64,000 bases of DNA, taken from NCBI RefSeq assembly GCF_000519305.1, contig NZ_JAFG01000004.1:1-64000 (forward strand). The letters run 5' to 3'. Below the pieces are notes generated by a model. It saw nothing but the letters and a program-made list of their open reading frames with translations. It searched no databases and was not told where the DNA came from. Every line of letters begins with the position of its first letter. The stretch's first letter is position 1. Source of the DNA: Mesorhizobium ciceri WSM4083. Lineage in GTDB: Bacteria > Pseudomonadota > Alphaproteobacteria > Rhizobiales > Rhizobiaceae. Positions 52,078 through 60,713 of this stretch are shown here, one piece after another. A program made the position numbers and the translations under genes.

Positions 52078-52910
52078 CAGATCAACTGCTTCGGTCTGAC
52101 ATATCGGAACAAAAGCGCCATCAGCGCGCCGACGAACAGCACCAGCACGACGCTGATCGCCGCACCCAGGCCCCAGTCCGGGCTCTGGAAAATCCTGAGA
52201 TAGATCAGCTCGGCGATCATGACGCTGCGGCCGCCGCCGAGGATCGCCGGCGTGACGAAGAAGCCGAGCGAGAAGACGAACACGATCATCGCCGCGCCGA
52301 TGATGCCGGAGCGCGTCATCGGCACGAACACCGTCCAGAAGGTGCGCATGCGGCTGGAGCCGAGCCCGCGCGCAGCCAGGAGCACGCGGTCGTCGAGGCT
52401 GCGCATGGCCGACGCCAGCGGGAAGACGGCGAACGGAATGAGGAAATGGGTCATACCGACGATGACGCCGAACTCGTTGCGCACCAGCGCCAGCGGTTCG
52501 GAAATGAAGCCGATCGCCTGCAGCCAGGTGTTGATCAGGCCGCGATTGGAGAGCAGCGCCACCCAGCCGAAAGCACGGGTCAGCACGGAAATCCAGAAGG
52601 GGACGAGAATACAGAATTCGGCGATCAGGCGCTGTGCCGGCGTTCCACGCACCCAGACGACGGTGATGGCGTAGGCGGCTGCCACCGAAACCACGGTGAC
52701 GATCGCCGCGATGCGTAGCGTGCGGATGAACACCGACTGCACAAGATCGTCGGTGAGCAGCGCCTCATATTGGCCGAGCCCAGGCGTCGGCAGTGTAAAG
52801 CTCCATTTGACGACGCCGAGGAATGGCCAGGCATAGGCTAGGACAAGAAACAGGAGCAGCGGCGCCATCAACAGCGCCGCGCCCATCCTGTCGGAGAGAT
52901 AGGATCTCAT
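52077..52910 (-). CDS. ABC transporter permease, PotB-like
   Basis: 277-residue MetI-like permease, six predicted helices, with the EAA region VLLAARGLGSSRMRTFWTVFVPMT near residue 175-195. Partner of the PotC-like permease; follows the binding protein by 24 bases. Confidence 0.9.
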   Translation of the reverse strand: MRSYLSDRMGAALLMAPLLLFLVLAYAWPFLGVVKWSFTLPTPGLGQYEALLTDDLVQSVFIRTLRIAAIVTVVSVAAAYAITVVWVRGTPAQRLIAEFCILVPFWISVLTRAFGWVALLSNRGLINTWLQAIGFISEPLALVRNEFGVIVGMTHFLIPFAVFPLASAMRSLDDRVLLAARGLGSSRMRTFWTVFVPMTRSGIIGAAMIVFVFSLGFFVTPAILGGGRSVMIAELIYLRIFQSPDWGLGAAISVVLVLFVGALMALLFRYVRPKQLI

Positions 52911-52934
52911 TTCGACCGATTATCCCTGCCCTGA

Positions 52935-54050
52935 TCAGGCCGAGATGATCTTGGTGTATTCGTCGAGCGCCGGCCCGTAATTCTTGGCGTACCAGTCCAT
53001 GTCGAGCGCGATCTGCTTCTTCATGTTCTCGGGATCGACCGGGTTGATGCGCTTCTTGTCGGCCGGGATCAGCGCGTCTGCCGCCGGGTTTGCAGGACCT
53101 TGGCCGAGCTTGTCGAACATGACCAGCTGCTTTTCAGGGTCCTGGGCACTGGCGATGAACTTCATCGCAGCGTCCTTGCCGCCGGGGTTGTCCTTGAGCA
53201 CGGCCAGCGCACCGGGCGAGATCAGGCCCTGGTCCCAGATGAACTTGATCTTGCCGCCGGAATCCTGCTCGATCAGTGAAGCGCGGGTCGACCAGACGAT
53301 CGCCATCGAGGCCTCACCATTGAGCAACACGCTCTGGCTTTCGGCGCCGCCACCCCAATAGGCAACGACATTTTCCTTGAAGGCGGCGATCTTGTCATGG
53401 GCGCGCTTGAGATCGAGCGGGTAGAGTGACGCCGGCGCGATGCCGTCGGCCAGAAGTGCTGCTTCCCAGCTCGATACGCCCCATTTGTAGAGCGAGCGCT
53501 TGCCGGGGAATTTCTTCACGTCGAAGAAATCGGCCATGCCGGTCGGCGCGTCCTTGCCATACTTCTCGGAATCATAGGCGATGACATAGGAGAAGAAATA
53601 GGTCGAGGCGGCGTATTCCCAACCAAAGCCGGGCCGCATCTTCTTCTTGTCGACGATGTTGTAATCGATCGGCTCGAGAGCCCCCTGGGCGCCGAGCGTG
53701 ATGGCCGAGAAGGGGTCCACGTCGACAAGGTCCCAGGTCGGCGCGCCGCTCTTGAATTGCGCGGCGATAGCACCTTCGGTCGGACCCGAACCGTCCATCT
53801 TGACGGTGATGCCGGTGTCCTTGGCGAAGGCCTGGCCATAGGCGGCATCGTAGGCGGTGATGGCATCGCCACCCCAGTTGACCAGCACCAGTTCCTTGGC
53901 CTGCGCAAAGGCACCTGTCGAGCGCAGCAGCATCGGCGTGCCGGCCAGCACGAGTGCCGCCAGCTGCGTGAACTGCCGGCGCGAGATCTCGCCGCGGCCT
54001 GCCCTGGCGGACAGGCTCTCGATGGCTTGTTTCTTGGTATCATGTGTCAT
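52935..54050 (-). CDS. ABC transporter substrate-binding protein, PotD-like, Tat-type signal
   Basis: 371-residue periplasmic binding protein of extracellular family 1. The N terminus has a twin-arginine export motif ISRRQFTQLAALVLAGTPML, unusual compared with the Sec signal of PotD, then the mature domain from about KELVLVNWGGDAITAY. The ATG at 54050 follows GGGGAA. The family carries spermidine, putrescine, amino acid derivatives or opine-like ligands; the ligand is unknown. Confidence 0.88.
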   Translation of the reverse strand: MTHDTKKQAIESLSARAGRGEISRRQFTQLAALVLAGTPMLLRSTGAFAQAKELVLVNWGGDAITAYDAAYGQAFAKDTGITVKMDGSGPTEGAIAAQFKSGAPTWDLVDVDPFSAITLGAQGALEPIDYNIVDKKKMRPGFGWEYAASTYFFSYVIAYDSEKYGKDAPTGMADFFDVKKFPGKRSLYKWGVSSWEAALLADGIAPASLYPLDLKRAHDKIAAFKENVVAYWGGGAESQSVLLNGEASMAIVWSTRASLIEQDSGGKIKFIWDQGLISPGALAVLKDNPGGKDAAMKFIASAQDPEKQLVMFDKLGQGPANPAADALIPADKKRINPVDPENMKKQIALDMDWYAKNYGPALDEYTKIISA

Positions 54051-54118
54051 GTCAGTTCCCCTTTTTTGTTGTTGATAGTGCCGGAAAGCGGTGCTGCGAT
54101 ATCTCGCCACACCGCTCG

Positions 54119-55213
54119 TCATTGCCCTCCATGCGGAAGGAGGAAGCCCTTTTCCGCCGGCCAGGTGAGCCAGACGGAGTTGCCCTTGCTGAGCGCTGCG
54201 GCAGCCACCTCGTTGGGCACCGAGACCGTGACCTTGGCGCCTTGCCGCGTCATCAGGTCGAGCCGCGTTGCAGCACCGAGATAGGTGGAGTTGGTGGCGG
54301 TTGCGGCGATGCCGTTCTCACCATCTGCCGCCTCGCCCGATATCGACATGTATTCCGGTCGGATCGCCAGGATTGCATCGCCTCGTACCGCCTCGGCCTT
54401 GCAGCCCATGCTGACCGCGCGGTCTTCGCACAGGCCGGTCGAGCCATTGCCGGCGGGCTTGACGCCCTTCAGCGGCAGCATGTTGATCTCGCCAAGGAAC
54501 TCGGCGACGAAGCGGTTGTCCGGCCGGTCATAGACCTCGTCGGGCGCTCCGACCTGCAGCAATTTGCCGTGGTTGAAGATGGCGACGCGCGACGACAGCG
54601 CCAGCGCCTCGCTCTGGTCGTGGGTGACGAAGACGAAGGTGGTTCCGGTCTCCTGATGCAGCCGCTTCATCTCGGCTTGCATCTGGCCGCGCAGGCCTTT
54701 GTCGAGTGCGGAAAACGGCTCATCGAGCAACAGCACGCCCGGCTCGAACACCAGCGCTCGCGCCAGCGCCACGCGCTGCTGCTGGCCACCCGACAGCTGC
54801 GCCGGCAGTTTCTTCTCGTGGCCCTTGAGGCCGACGCGCTCGATCATCTCGCCGACACGGCGCTTGATGTCGGCGGCCGATTTCTTGCGCACCTTGAGGG
54901 GGAAGGCGATGTTGGCTTCGACGCTCATATGCGGGAACAACGCGTAGCCCTGGAACACCATGCCGGCGGCGCGTTGCTCGGCCGGCCGGTCGGTGATGTC
55001 GACGCCGTCGCTGAACAGCTTGCCCTCGGTCGGCTGCACGAAGCCGGCAAGGATCATCAGGAAGGTGGTCTTGCCCGAACCGGACGGCCCGAGCAGGGTC
55101 AGGAACTCGCCACGGCCGATATCGAGCGACAGATTGTCCAGCGCACGGAACGAGCCGAAGCTCTTGCCGATCCCGATTGCCTTAATCTCTGCGGCACGGC
55201 CGGGTTGCTGCAT
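54119..55213 (-). CDS. ABC transporter ATP-binding protein, PotA-like
   Basis: 364-residue ATPase: Walker A GPSGSGKTTFLM, signature LSGGQQQRVALARAL, Walker B VLLLDEPFSALD and switch H in VFVTHDQSEA, followed by a C-terminal TOBE domain (about 290-360). First gene of the operon ATPase-binding protein-two permeases on the minus strand. Confidence 0.93.
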   Translation of the reverse strand: MQQPGRAAEIKAIGIGKSFGSFRALDNLSLDIGRGEFLTLLGPSGSGKTTFLMILAGFVQPTEGKLFSDGVDITDRPAEQRAAGMVFQGYALFPHMSVEANIAFPLKVRKKSAADIKRRVGEMIERVGLKGHEKKLPAQLSGGQQQRVALARALVFEPGVLLLDEPFSALDKGLRGQMQAEMKRLHQETGTTFVFVTHDQSEALALSSRVAIFNHGKLLQVGAPDEVYDRPDNRFVAEFLGEINMLPLKGVKPAGNGSTGLCEDRAVSMGCKAEAVRGDAILAIRPEYMSISGEAADGENGIAATATNSTYLGAATRLDLMTRQGAKVTVSVPNEVAAAALSKGNSVWLTWPAEKGFLLPHGGQ

Positions 55214-55332
55214 ACTGCCCTTTCCCTAACGCTTGTCGAAATCGTAGGCAGGGTGCCGGCTCACCGCAACCGAATAGTTTTCGCGTGATCGGCAAATTCC
55301 ATTCATCTATGGCGAGATGTCGCCACCTGCCC

Positions 55333-56229
55333 TCAATACGGCAGGATGCGGTTCTCCTGGAGTTTCGACCGCAGCCATCCTGCGAAAGCCTCCAGAACCG
55401 GATGCGAAGCCTTTGCGTGTTCGGAGACCAGGAAATAGGAACGCGGCGACTTGATCGCGATGTCGAACGGCCTGACCAGCCGGCCCTCGCTCAGCGCCCG
55501 CCGGCTGGTCAGTTCGTCGCCCATGGCGATGCCCTGCCCGGCAATCGCCGCCGAAAAGACGAGGTTCATGTCCGAAAAGAAGATGCCGCCCTCAATGTCG
55601 GGGTTTTCCACCTTGGACAGCGCCAGCCAGCGTGCCCAATCCTCGGTGTCATCGAGATGCAGCAGGTTGGCGCGCAGCACGTCCGACGGCCGGGAAAAAC
55701 CGCCGATCTTGTTCAGCAGCGTCGGGCTGCAGAGCGGCGTGAACGAAATTTCGCAGAGCGGTTCGACCGCCCGGTTCGGCCAATTGCCGACACCAAACGC
55801 AATGAAAGCATCGGCATCGGCGTTGCTGACATCGTCGAGCCGGCGCGGCGTCAAGATGCGCAGCGCCACGTCAGGATACATCTGCCGGAACTCGCCGATA
55901 TGGGTGCACAAGAACAGCGAGGCGAAGCCAGGCGTGCAACTGACGGCGAACGAGCCGCCGACGCCGGTGCCGGCATCACGCGTCCCCGCATCGCCGAGAA
56001 CGGTGAGCGCCTTGCGCACGTCGCTGGCGTAGCGCTGGCCGCGCGGCGTCAGCGCCACGCCCTTGCCGATGCGTTCGAGCAGGTCGAAGCCAAGATCGCG
56101 CTCCAGCAGGCGAAGCTGATGGCTCACGGCGCTGCGGGTCAGGTGCAACTCGTCGGCGGCGCGCCAGACGCTGCCGTGGCGGGCGAAGCTGTCGAGCGCA
56201 CGCAGCGCTTGTGTCGATGGTATACGCAA
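55333..56229 (-). CDS. LysR-family regulator, GcvA-like
   Basis: 298 residues, N-terminal winged helix (QALRALDSFARHGSVWRAADELHLTRSAVSHQLRLLE, quoted in part: ADELHLTRSAVSHQLRLLE) and the effector domain from about 95. Start is a TTG at 56229 with GAGG four bases before it. It is divergent from the amidohydrolase gene with an 84-base gap and lies upstream of the ABC operon, so it most likely senses the transported substrate or a product (inference). Confidence 0.88.
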   Translation of the reverse strand: MRIPSTQALRALDSFARHGSVWRAADELHLTRSAVSHQLRLLERDLGFDLLERIGKGVALTPRGQRYASDVRKALTVLGDAGTRDAGTGVGGSFAVSCTPGFASLFLCTHIGEFRQMYPDVALRILTPRRLDDVSNADADAFIAFGVGNWPNRAVEPLCEISFTPLCSPTLLNKIGGFSRPSDVLRANLLHLDDTEDWARWLALSKVENPDIEGGIFFSDMNLVFSAAIAGQGIAMGDELTSRRALSEGRLVRPFDIAIKSPRSYFLVSEHAKASHPVLEAFAGWLRSKLQENRILPY

Positions 56230-56313
56230 GGGGCCTCAGGTGAACCGAATTTGCACGAACCGGGAAAACATATCACTTTTTAGCGACCCGCTTCACTGCT
56301 TTCTTCTCATGCC

Positions 56314-57933
56314 ATGGAGAAACCGGTGGCCACCTCGGCGCAAGCAACCGCCCTTGCCTGTCTCGACGGCATCCAGCCGTTGTTGTCCGCGTGGACACGC
56401 ACCATCTTCGATTACGGCGAGACCGCGTGGCGGGAGTATCAATCAGCCGCCTGGTATGTCGAGCGACTGAAACTCGAAGGCTTTTCCGTCGAAGAAGGCT
56501 CCGCCGGCATGCCGACCGCCTTCTGCGCGCATTGGACCAACGGCCCCGGCCCGACCATCGGCATGTACGCCGAATACGACGCGGTGCCGGGCAATTGCCA
56601 GGATGCCGCTACGGTCGAGCGTCCGCGCCGGGGACTTGGCAACCAGGCCGGCGGCCACACCGACCCGCATTCCGGCCTCGGGATTTCGAGCCTCGGCGGG
56701 CTGCTGGCGACCAAGGCCGCGATGCAGCGCCACGGCATATCAGGCACGCTGCGCTTCACCGGCGAGCCGGCGGAAAAGGTGCGCGGGTCAAAGCCGATCC
56801 ATGCCGCCAAGGGCTATTATGACGGCCTTGCCGGCATGATCTCCTTTCACCCGTTCTACATGCTGCCGCTCTGCAACACGGCGCGCTGGGACACACATTG
56901 CGGCGCGGCCTACGCGATGATCTATCGCTTCATCTGCGACCAACCGGAGCGCTGGGCGCGGGCTGCGGGTGCTGCACCCATTCCGCAAGCACATTCGGTG
57001 GCGCGCGCGCCCGGCGCCAACGACGCATTGATGATGATGTACATGGCCTCCAAGGCTCTGCGCGATTCCATGCTGCCGCACCAGGGCGGCTGGTCGATCA
57101 GCGAGGCGATCCTGACGGCGGGGCAAGCGACCGCCGACAATTTGCCGGCGGGGCTGGCCGAGATCCAGTACATGATCCGCGTGCCGACGCTTGCCATGGC
57201 CGAGCAGGTCACCGCGGTGCTCGACCGCAATGCCGAGGCGGCGGCAGCGATGAGTGGTTGCCGCCATGAGCGGCATTGGGTGTCGAAGTCACGGCCGGGA
57301 CTTGCCAACCATGCCATGGCCGAGATCGCCTATGAAGCGCTGTCGACGGTCGGGCCGCCGCGCTGGGACGAAAACGCCAAAGCCGTCGCGCGCGAGATAC
57401 AGATCAATGCCGGGCGCATGGCGAGCGATGAGCCGTTCATCGAAGAGCTGGAGCGCCTGATCGAGCCGCAGGCAGCGGAAGCGATCCTGCGCCGCGACCT
57501 GCCGCCCTCGCAGGTCAATTCGACCTCCGACGATTACACCGACATGAGCTGGCATACGCCGACGGCGCGCTTCTATGTCGCCCGCCCGGCATTGCGTTCG
57601 GAGACCGGCTACCCCTATCCAGCCTGGGTGATGAATGCGCTGGGCGGCATTTCCGCCACCATCGACCCGATGGTGGCCTGCGCCTCCCGCACGATTGCGC
57701 TCGCCGCCCTTCGCCTGCTGGAAGACCATGCCGCCCGCGATGCGGCGATGAATGAATTCGTCGCCCGCACAGGCGGCGGCATCGGCGGTTCGAACTGGAT
57801 CGCGCCGCTTTGCGACTACGAGCCGCCGATCGGGTTTCGCTGGCCAGAATATGTCACCACTGCGCGTGGACGCGACTGGTGGATACCGAGCAATCAGACA
57901 CCCCCAAGTCACCTCACGAGGAGCATCCCATGA
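56314..57933 (+). CDS. M20-type amidohydrolase (AbgB-like) with altered metal-site motif
   Basis: 539 residues, peptidase M20 fold as in p-aminobenzoyl-glutamate hydrolases. EYDAVPGNCQ, the SLGGLLATK segment, FHP and the C-terminal SDDYTDMSWHTPTARF are as in AbgB. However, the CGHN segment reads DPHS and the usual GxPxEE reads GEPAEKVRG, so the second glutamate, a metal ligand, is a lysine. It may thus use a different metal set or be less active. Overlaps the next gene as ATGA. Likely cleaves an amide or amidine in a nitrogenous compound imported by the neighbouring ABC system (inference). Confidence 0.8.
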   Translation: MEKPVATSAQATALACLDGIQPLLSAWTRTIFDYGETAWREYQSAAWYVERLKLEGFSVEEGSAGMPTAFCAHWTNGPGPTIGMYAEYDAVPGNCQDAATVERPRRGLGNQAGGHTDPHSGLGISSLGGLLATKAAMQRHGISGTLRFTGEPAEKVRGSKPIHAAKGYYDGLAGMISFHPFYMLPLCNTARWDTHCGAAYAMIYRFICDQPERWARAAGAAPIPQAHSVARAPGANDALMMMYMASKALRDSMLPHQGGWSISEAILTAGQATADNLPAGLAEIQYMIRVPTLAMAEQVTAVLDRNAEAAAAMSGCRHERHWVSKSRPGLANHAMAEIAYEALSTVGPPRWDENAKAVAREIQINAGRMASDEPFIEELERLIEPQAAEAILRRDLPPSQVNSTSDDYTDMSWHTPTARFYVARPALRSETGYPYPAWVMNALGGISATIDPMVACASRTIALAALRLLEDHAARDAAMNEFVARTGGGIGGSNWIAPLCDYEPPIGFRWPEYVTTARGRDWWIPSNQTPPSHLTRSIP

Positions 57934-58862
57934 CCGTTCATGACCGCATCGTCGCCGAGCCGTTTTCGCTGCAGCGCCGGAACCCCGCCGGCGGCACCAA
58001 GCCGCTGACCGCCTGGGGCTTCGCCAACGAGACCGACGTGCTGACCGACGTCCTGCTCGGTTCACCCAATTTCCTGCGCCATCTGTCGACCAGCTCGCTG
58101 TCGCGAAAGCATCTGCGCGAGGCACCCTGCAACGTCCAGATCGCCCAGGCACAGCACAAGGACCTGGTCGCCGCCTACGAGCATTTCGGCGTCAACATCC
58201 ACTGGCACGAGCCGACGCCTGAGCTGCCGATGCAGGTCTATTCCCGCGATTCCAGCGTCATGACGCCCTACGGCGCCTTCATCACCGCAATGGCCAACTG
58301 GTGGCGGCGCGGCGAGAACTATGCCGCGATCCGCACCTATGAAAAGCTCGGCATCCCGATCTACGACATGGTCACGGCAGGCACGTTCGAGGGCGGCGAC
58401 TTCAACGTCATCGAGGACGGCGTCGTGCTGATCGGCTGCGGCGGCGCGCGTACGCAGGAGGAAGGTGCCCGCCAGGTGCAGGCATGGTTCGACAAGGAAG
58501 GTTGGGAAACCCGCATCGCCTTCATCGACGAGTATTATGTTCATATCGACCTGATGGTGGTGCCGATCGCCGAAAAACTGACCGCCGTCTGCCTCGCCTG
58601 CACCGAACCCGGCATTGTCGACTGGTTGAAGGGCAAGGGCCACGAAATCATCGACGTGCCGTTCCAGGATACGATGGCGCTCGGCTGCAACTTCATGTCG
58701 CTCGGCAAGGACCGGGTGATCGCACCGACCTCCAGCCAGGCGCTGATCGGCCAGCTCAAGGCGCGCGGTTTCGAGGTGGCGGCAGTCGACATGAGCGAGA
58801 TTTCCAAGACCGGCGGCGGCATCCACTGTATGGCGCAGGCGCTGAAGCGCGAGCCGGCCTGA
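57930..58862 (+). CDS. Amidinotransferase/dimethylarginine dimethylaminohydrolase-like enzyme
   Basis: 310 residues of the pentein (arginine-modifying) superfamily. The nucleophile cysteine is in GGGIHCMAQAL near the C terminus, the histidine likely in YYVHIDLMVVPI, and acidic residues in TFEGGDFNVIEDG. Pentein enzymes hydrolyse or transfer amidino groups of arginine-like substrates, e.g. dimethylarginine to citrulline. Start ATG overlaps the amidohydrolase stop, so both act together. The exact substrate cannot be inferred; the early LTDVLLGSP block fits DDAH-type more than arginine deiminase. Confidence 0.82.
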   Translation: MTVHDRIVAEPFSLQRRNPAGGTKPLTAWGFANETDVLTDVLLGSPNFLRHLSTSSLSRKHLREAPCNVQIAQAQHKDLVAAYEHFGVNIHWHEPTPELPMQVYSRDSSVMTPYGAFITAMANWWRRGENYAAIRTYEKLGIPIYDMVTAGTFEGGDFNVIEDGVVLIGCGGARTQEEGARQVQAWFDKEGWETRIAFIDEYYVHIDLMVVPIAEKLTAVCLACTEPGIVDWLKGKGHEIIDVPFQDTMALGCNFMSLGKDRVIAPTSSQALIGQLKARGFEVAAVDMSEISKTGGGIHCMAQALKREPA

Positions 58863-59030
58863 GGAATGGGATAGCGCTACGCTGCTTCGCTCACATTTGC
58901 ATCAGCATGATCGGCATCCTGGCGGCCGAGGGTGCAAGGTCGGTGCGAAACTTGCGCGATAGCTAATATAAGCGCACAGTAAAAACGCCTTTTGGGAGAG
59001 GACAGCTCATCTGCAAATCGGGAGGAAACC

Positions 59031-60470
59031 ATGAACACCATGAGCCTCACCACGCTTGAACGCGGCAAAACGACAGTCGACGCCGCAGCCCTGGAAGCGT
59101 TTTCGGCACAATTGCGCGGCAAAATGCTGAGCGAAGGCGATGCCGCCTACGACGAAGCACGAACCGTCTGGAATGCCACGGTCGACCGACTGCCCGGGCT
59201 GATCGTGTGCTGCGTCGGCGCTTCCGACGTCATCAGCGCCGTGAATTTCGCCAGGGAGAACAGGCTGCTCGTCTCCGTGCGCGGCGGCGGCCACAACATT
59301 GCCGGAAGTGCTGTCTGCGATGGCGGCCTGATGATTGATCTGTCGTTGATGAAGTCGGTGCGGGTCGATGTCGCTGCGCGAAGGGCATGGGTCGGGCCTG
59401 GCGCGACGCTTGCCGATGTAGACAAGGAAACGCAGGCCTTTGGCCTGGTGGTGCCGACCGGCATCAACTCGACCACCGGCATATCCGGCCTGACACTGGG
59501 CGGCGGCTTCGGCTGGATCACCCGCAAATTCGGCCTGACCATCGACAATCTTGCCTCCGCCGATGTGGTCACCGCCGACGGCAAACTGCTCCGGGCCAGC
59601 CAGACCGAAAATCCGGACTTGTTCTGGGCGCTGCGCGGCGGCGGCGGCAATTTCGGCGTCGTCACGGCATTCGAGTTCCATCTCCATGAGTTTGGACCGC
59701 AGGTGCTGGCGGGGCTTGTCGTCCATCCCTTCGCCGATGCCGAAAAGGTGCTGCGGGAGTATCGCAAGGCGCTCGAAACCGCTCCTGACGAGTTGACCTG
59801 CTGGGTGGTCATGCGGCAGGCGCCGCCGCTGCCCTTCCTGCCCGTGGCGTGGCATGGCAAGGAGGTTCTGGTTCTGGCCATGTGCTATTGCGGCGACATC
59901 GACGCAGGCGAAAAGGCGACGCAAAAACTTCGAGCCATCGGCACGCCGATTGCCGATGTCGTGGGCCCCAGCCCGTTCACCGGCTGGCAGCAGGCGTTCG
60001 ATCCGCTGCTTACGCCCGGCGCCCGGAACTACTGGAAGAGCCATGACTTCACCGAGTTTTCCGAGGAGGCGGCTGCGGTCGTCACGGGGGCAATAGCCAA
60101 GCTGCCGGGACCCGAATGCGAGATATTTATCGGCCATGTCGGCGGCGCGGCAGGTCGCGTCAAGGCGGACGCAACAGCGTTTCCACAGCGCAGTTCGCAC
60201 TTCGTCATGAACGTTCACGCCCGCTGGCGCGAACCGGCGATGGACAAGGCCTGCATCGACTGGGCTCGTGCAATCTACGAGGCGGCCAAACCTTATGCCG
60301 CCGGCACCGCCTATGTGAACTTCATGCCGGAGGACGAGGTCGACCGGGTCGAAGCGGCCTATGGTGGCAACCATCGGCGGCTTCTGGAAATCAAGCAGCG
60401 CTACGACCCATTGAACCTGTTCCGCATGAACCAGAATTTGCGTCCGAAGGAAAACCTGCGAGCCGCTTGA
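59031..60470 (+). CDS. FAD-linked oxidase with BBE domain
   Basis: 479 residues of the PCMH/BBE (berberine bridge-like) oxidase family. FAD domain with VRGGGHNIAGSAVCDGG, where the histidine is the likely 8-alpha-histidyl attachment site, GATLADVDKETQAFG and GFGWITRKFGL; C-terminal BBE motif with NHRRLLEIKQRYDPLNLFRMNQN (quoted in part: YDPLNLFRMNQN). Oxidases of this type act on sugars, alkaloids and 6-hydroxynicotine. Very good ribosome site GGAGG nine bases ahead. Separate transcript from the DDAH-like operon by 168 bases; whether it joins the same pathway is unclear. Confidence 0.85.
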   Translation: MNTMSLTTLERGKTTVDAAALEAFSAQLRGKMLSEGDAAYDEARTVWNATVDRLPGLIVCCVGASDVISAVNFARENRLLVSVRGGGHNIAGSAVCDGGLMIDLSLMKSVRVDVAARRAWVGPGATLADVDKETQAFGLVVPTGINSTTGISGLTLGGGFGWITRKFGLTIDNLASADVVTADGKLLRASQTENPDLFWALRGGGGNFGVVTAFEFHLHEFGPQVLAGLVVHPFADAEKVLREYRKALETAPDELTCWVVMRQAPPLPFLPVAWHGKEVLVLAMCYCGDIDAGEKATQKLRAIGTPIADVVGPSPFTGWQQAFDPLLTPGARNYWKSHDFTEFSEEAAAVVTGAIAKLPGPECEIFIGHVGGAAGRVKADATAFPQRSSHFVMNVHARWREPAMDKACIDWARAIYEAAKPYAAGTAYVNFMPEDEVDRVEAAYGGNHRRLLEIKQRYDPLNLFRMNQNLRPKENLRAA

Positions 60471-60713
60471 GGGGCGCCCGTGCTGCAGTGATAAAAAAGC
60501 TCGCGTCGCCGCAGGAGGCGCGGACTTTTGCTTTCACATGCTGTTGGCGTCGGTCTGTATTCCCGGCCCGGCCCATCAGCAACAAACCCGATACTGTGTC
60601 TTCGCCGCCCTTGTGAGGGCTGGAAAAATGGAGGAATAGTCTTCCGGAATGCATCGCCCTGAAATTGCCGGTTTGCGGTTCTCAGGTCGTGCAATTGCCT
60701 AGCCGGATTCCGA

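Noticed and set aside
60493..60530. Possible terminator after the FAD oxidase gene
   Set aside because: The stem has several mismatches between AAAAGCTCGCG and GCGCGGACTTTT, too weak to list as a feature.
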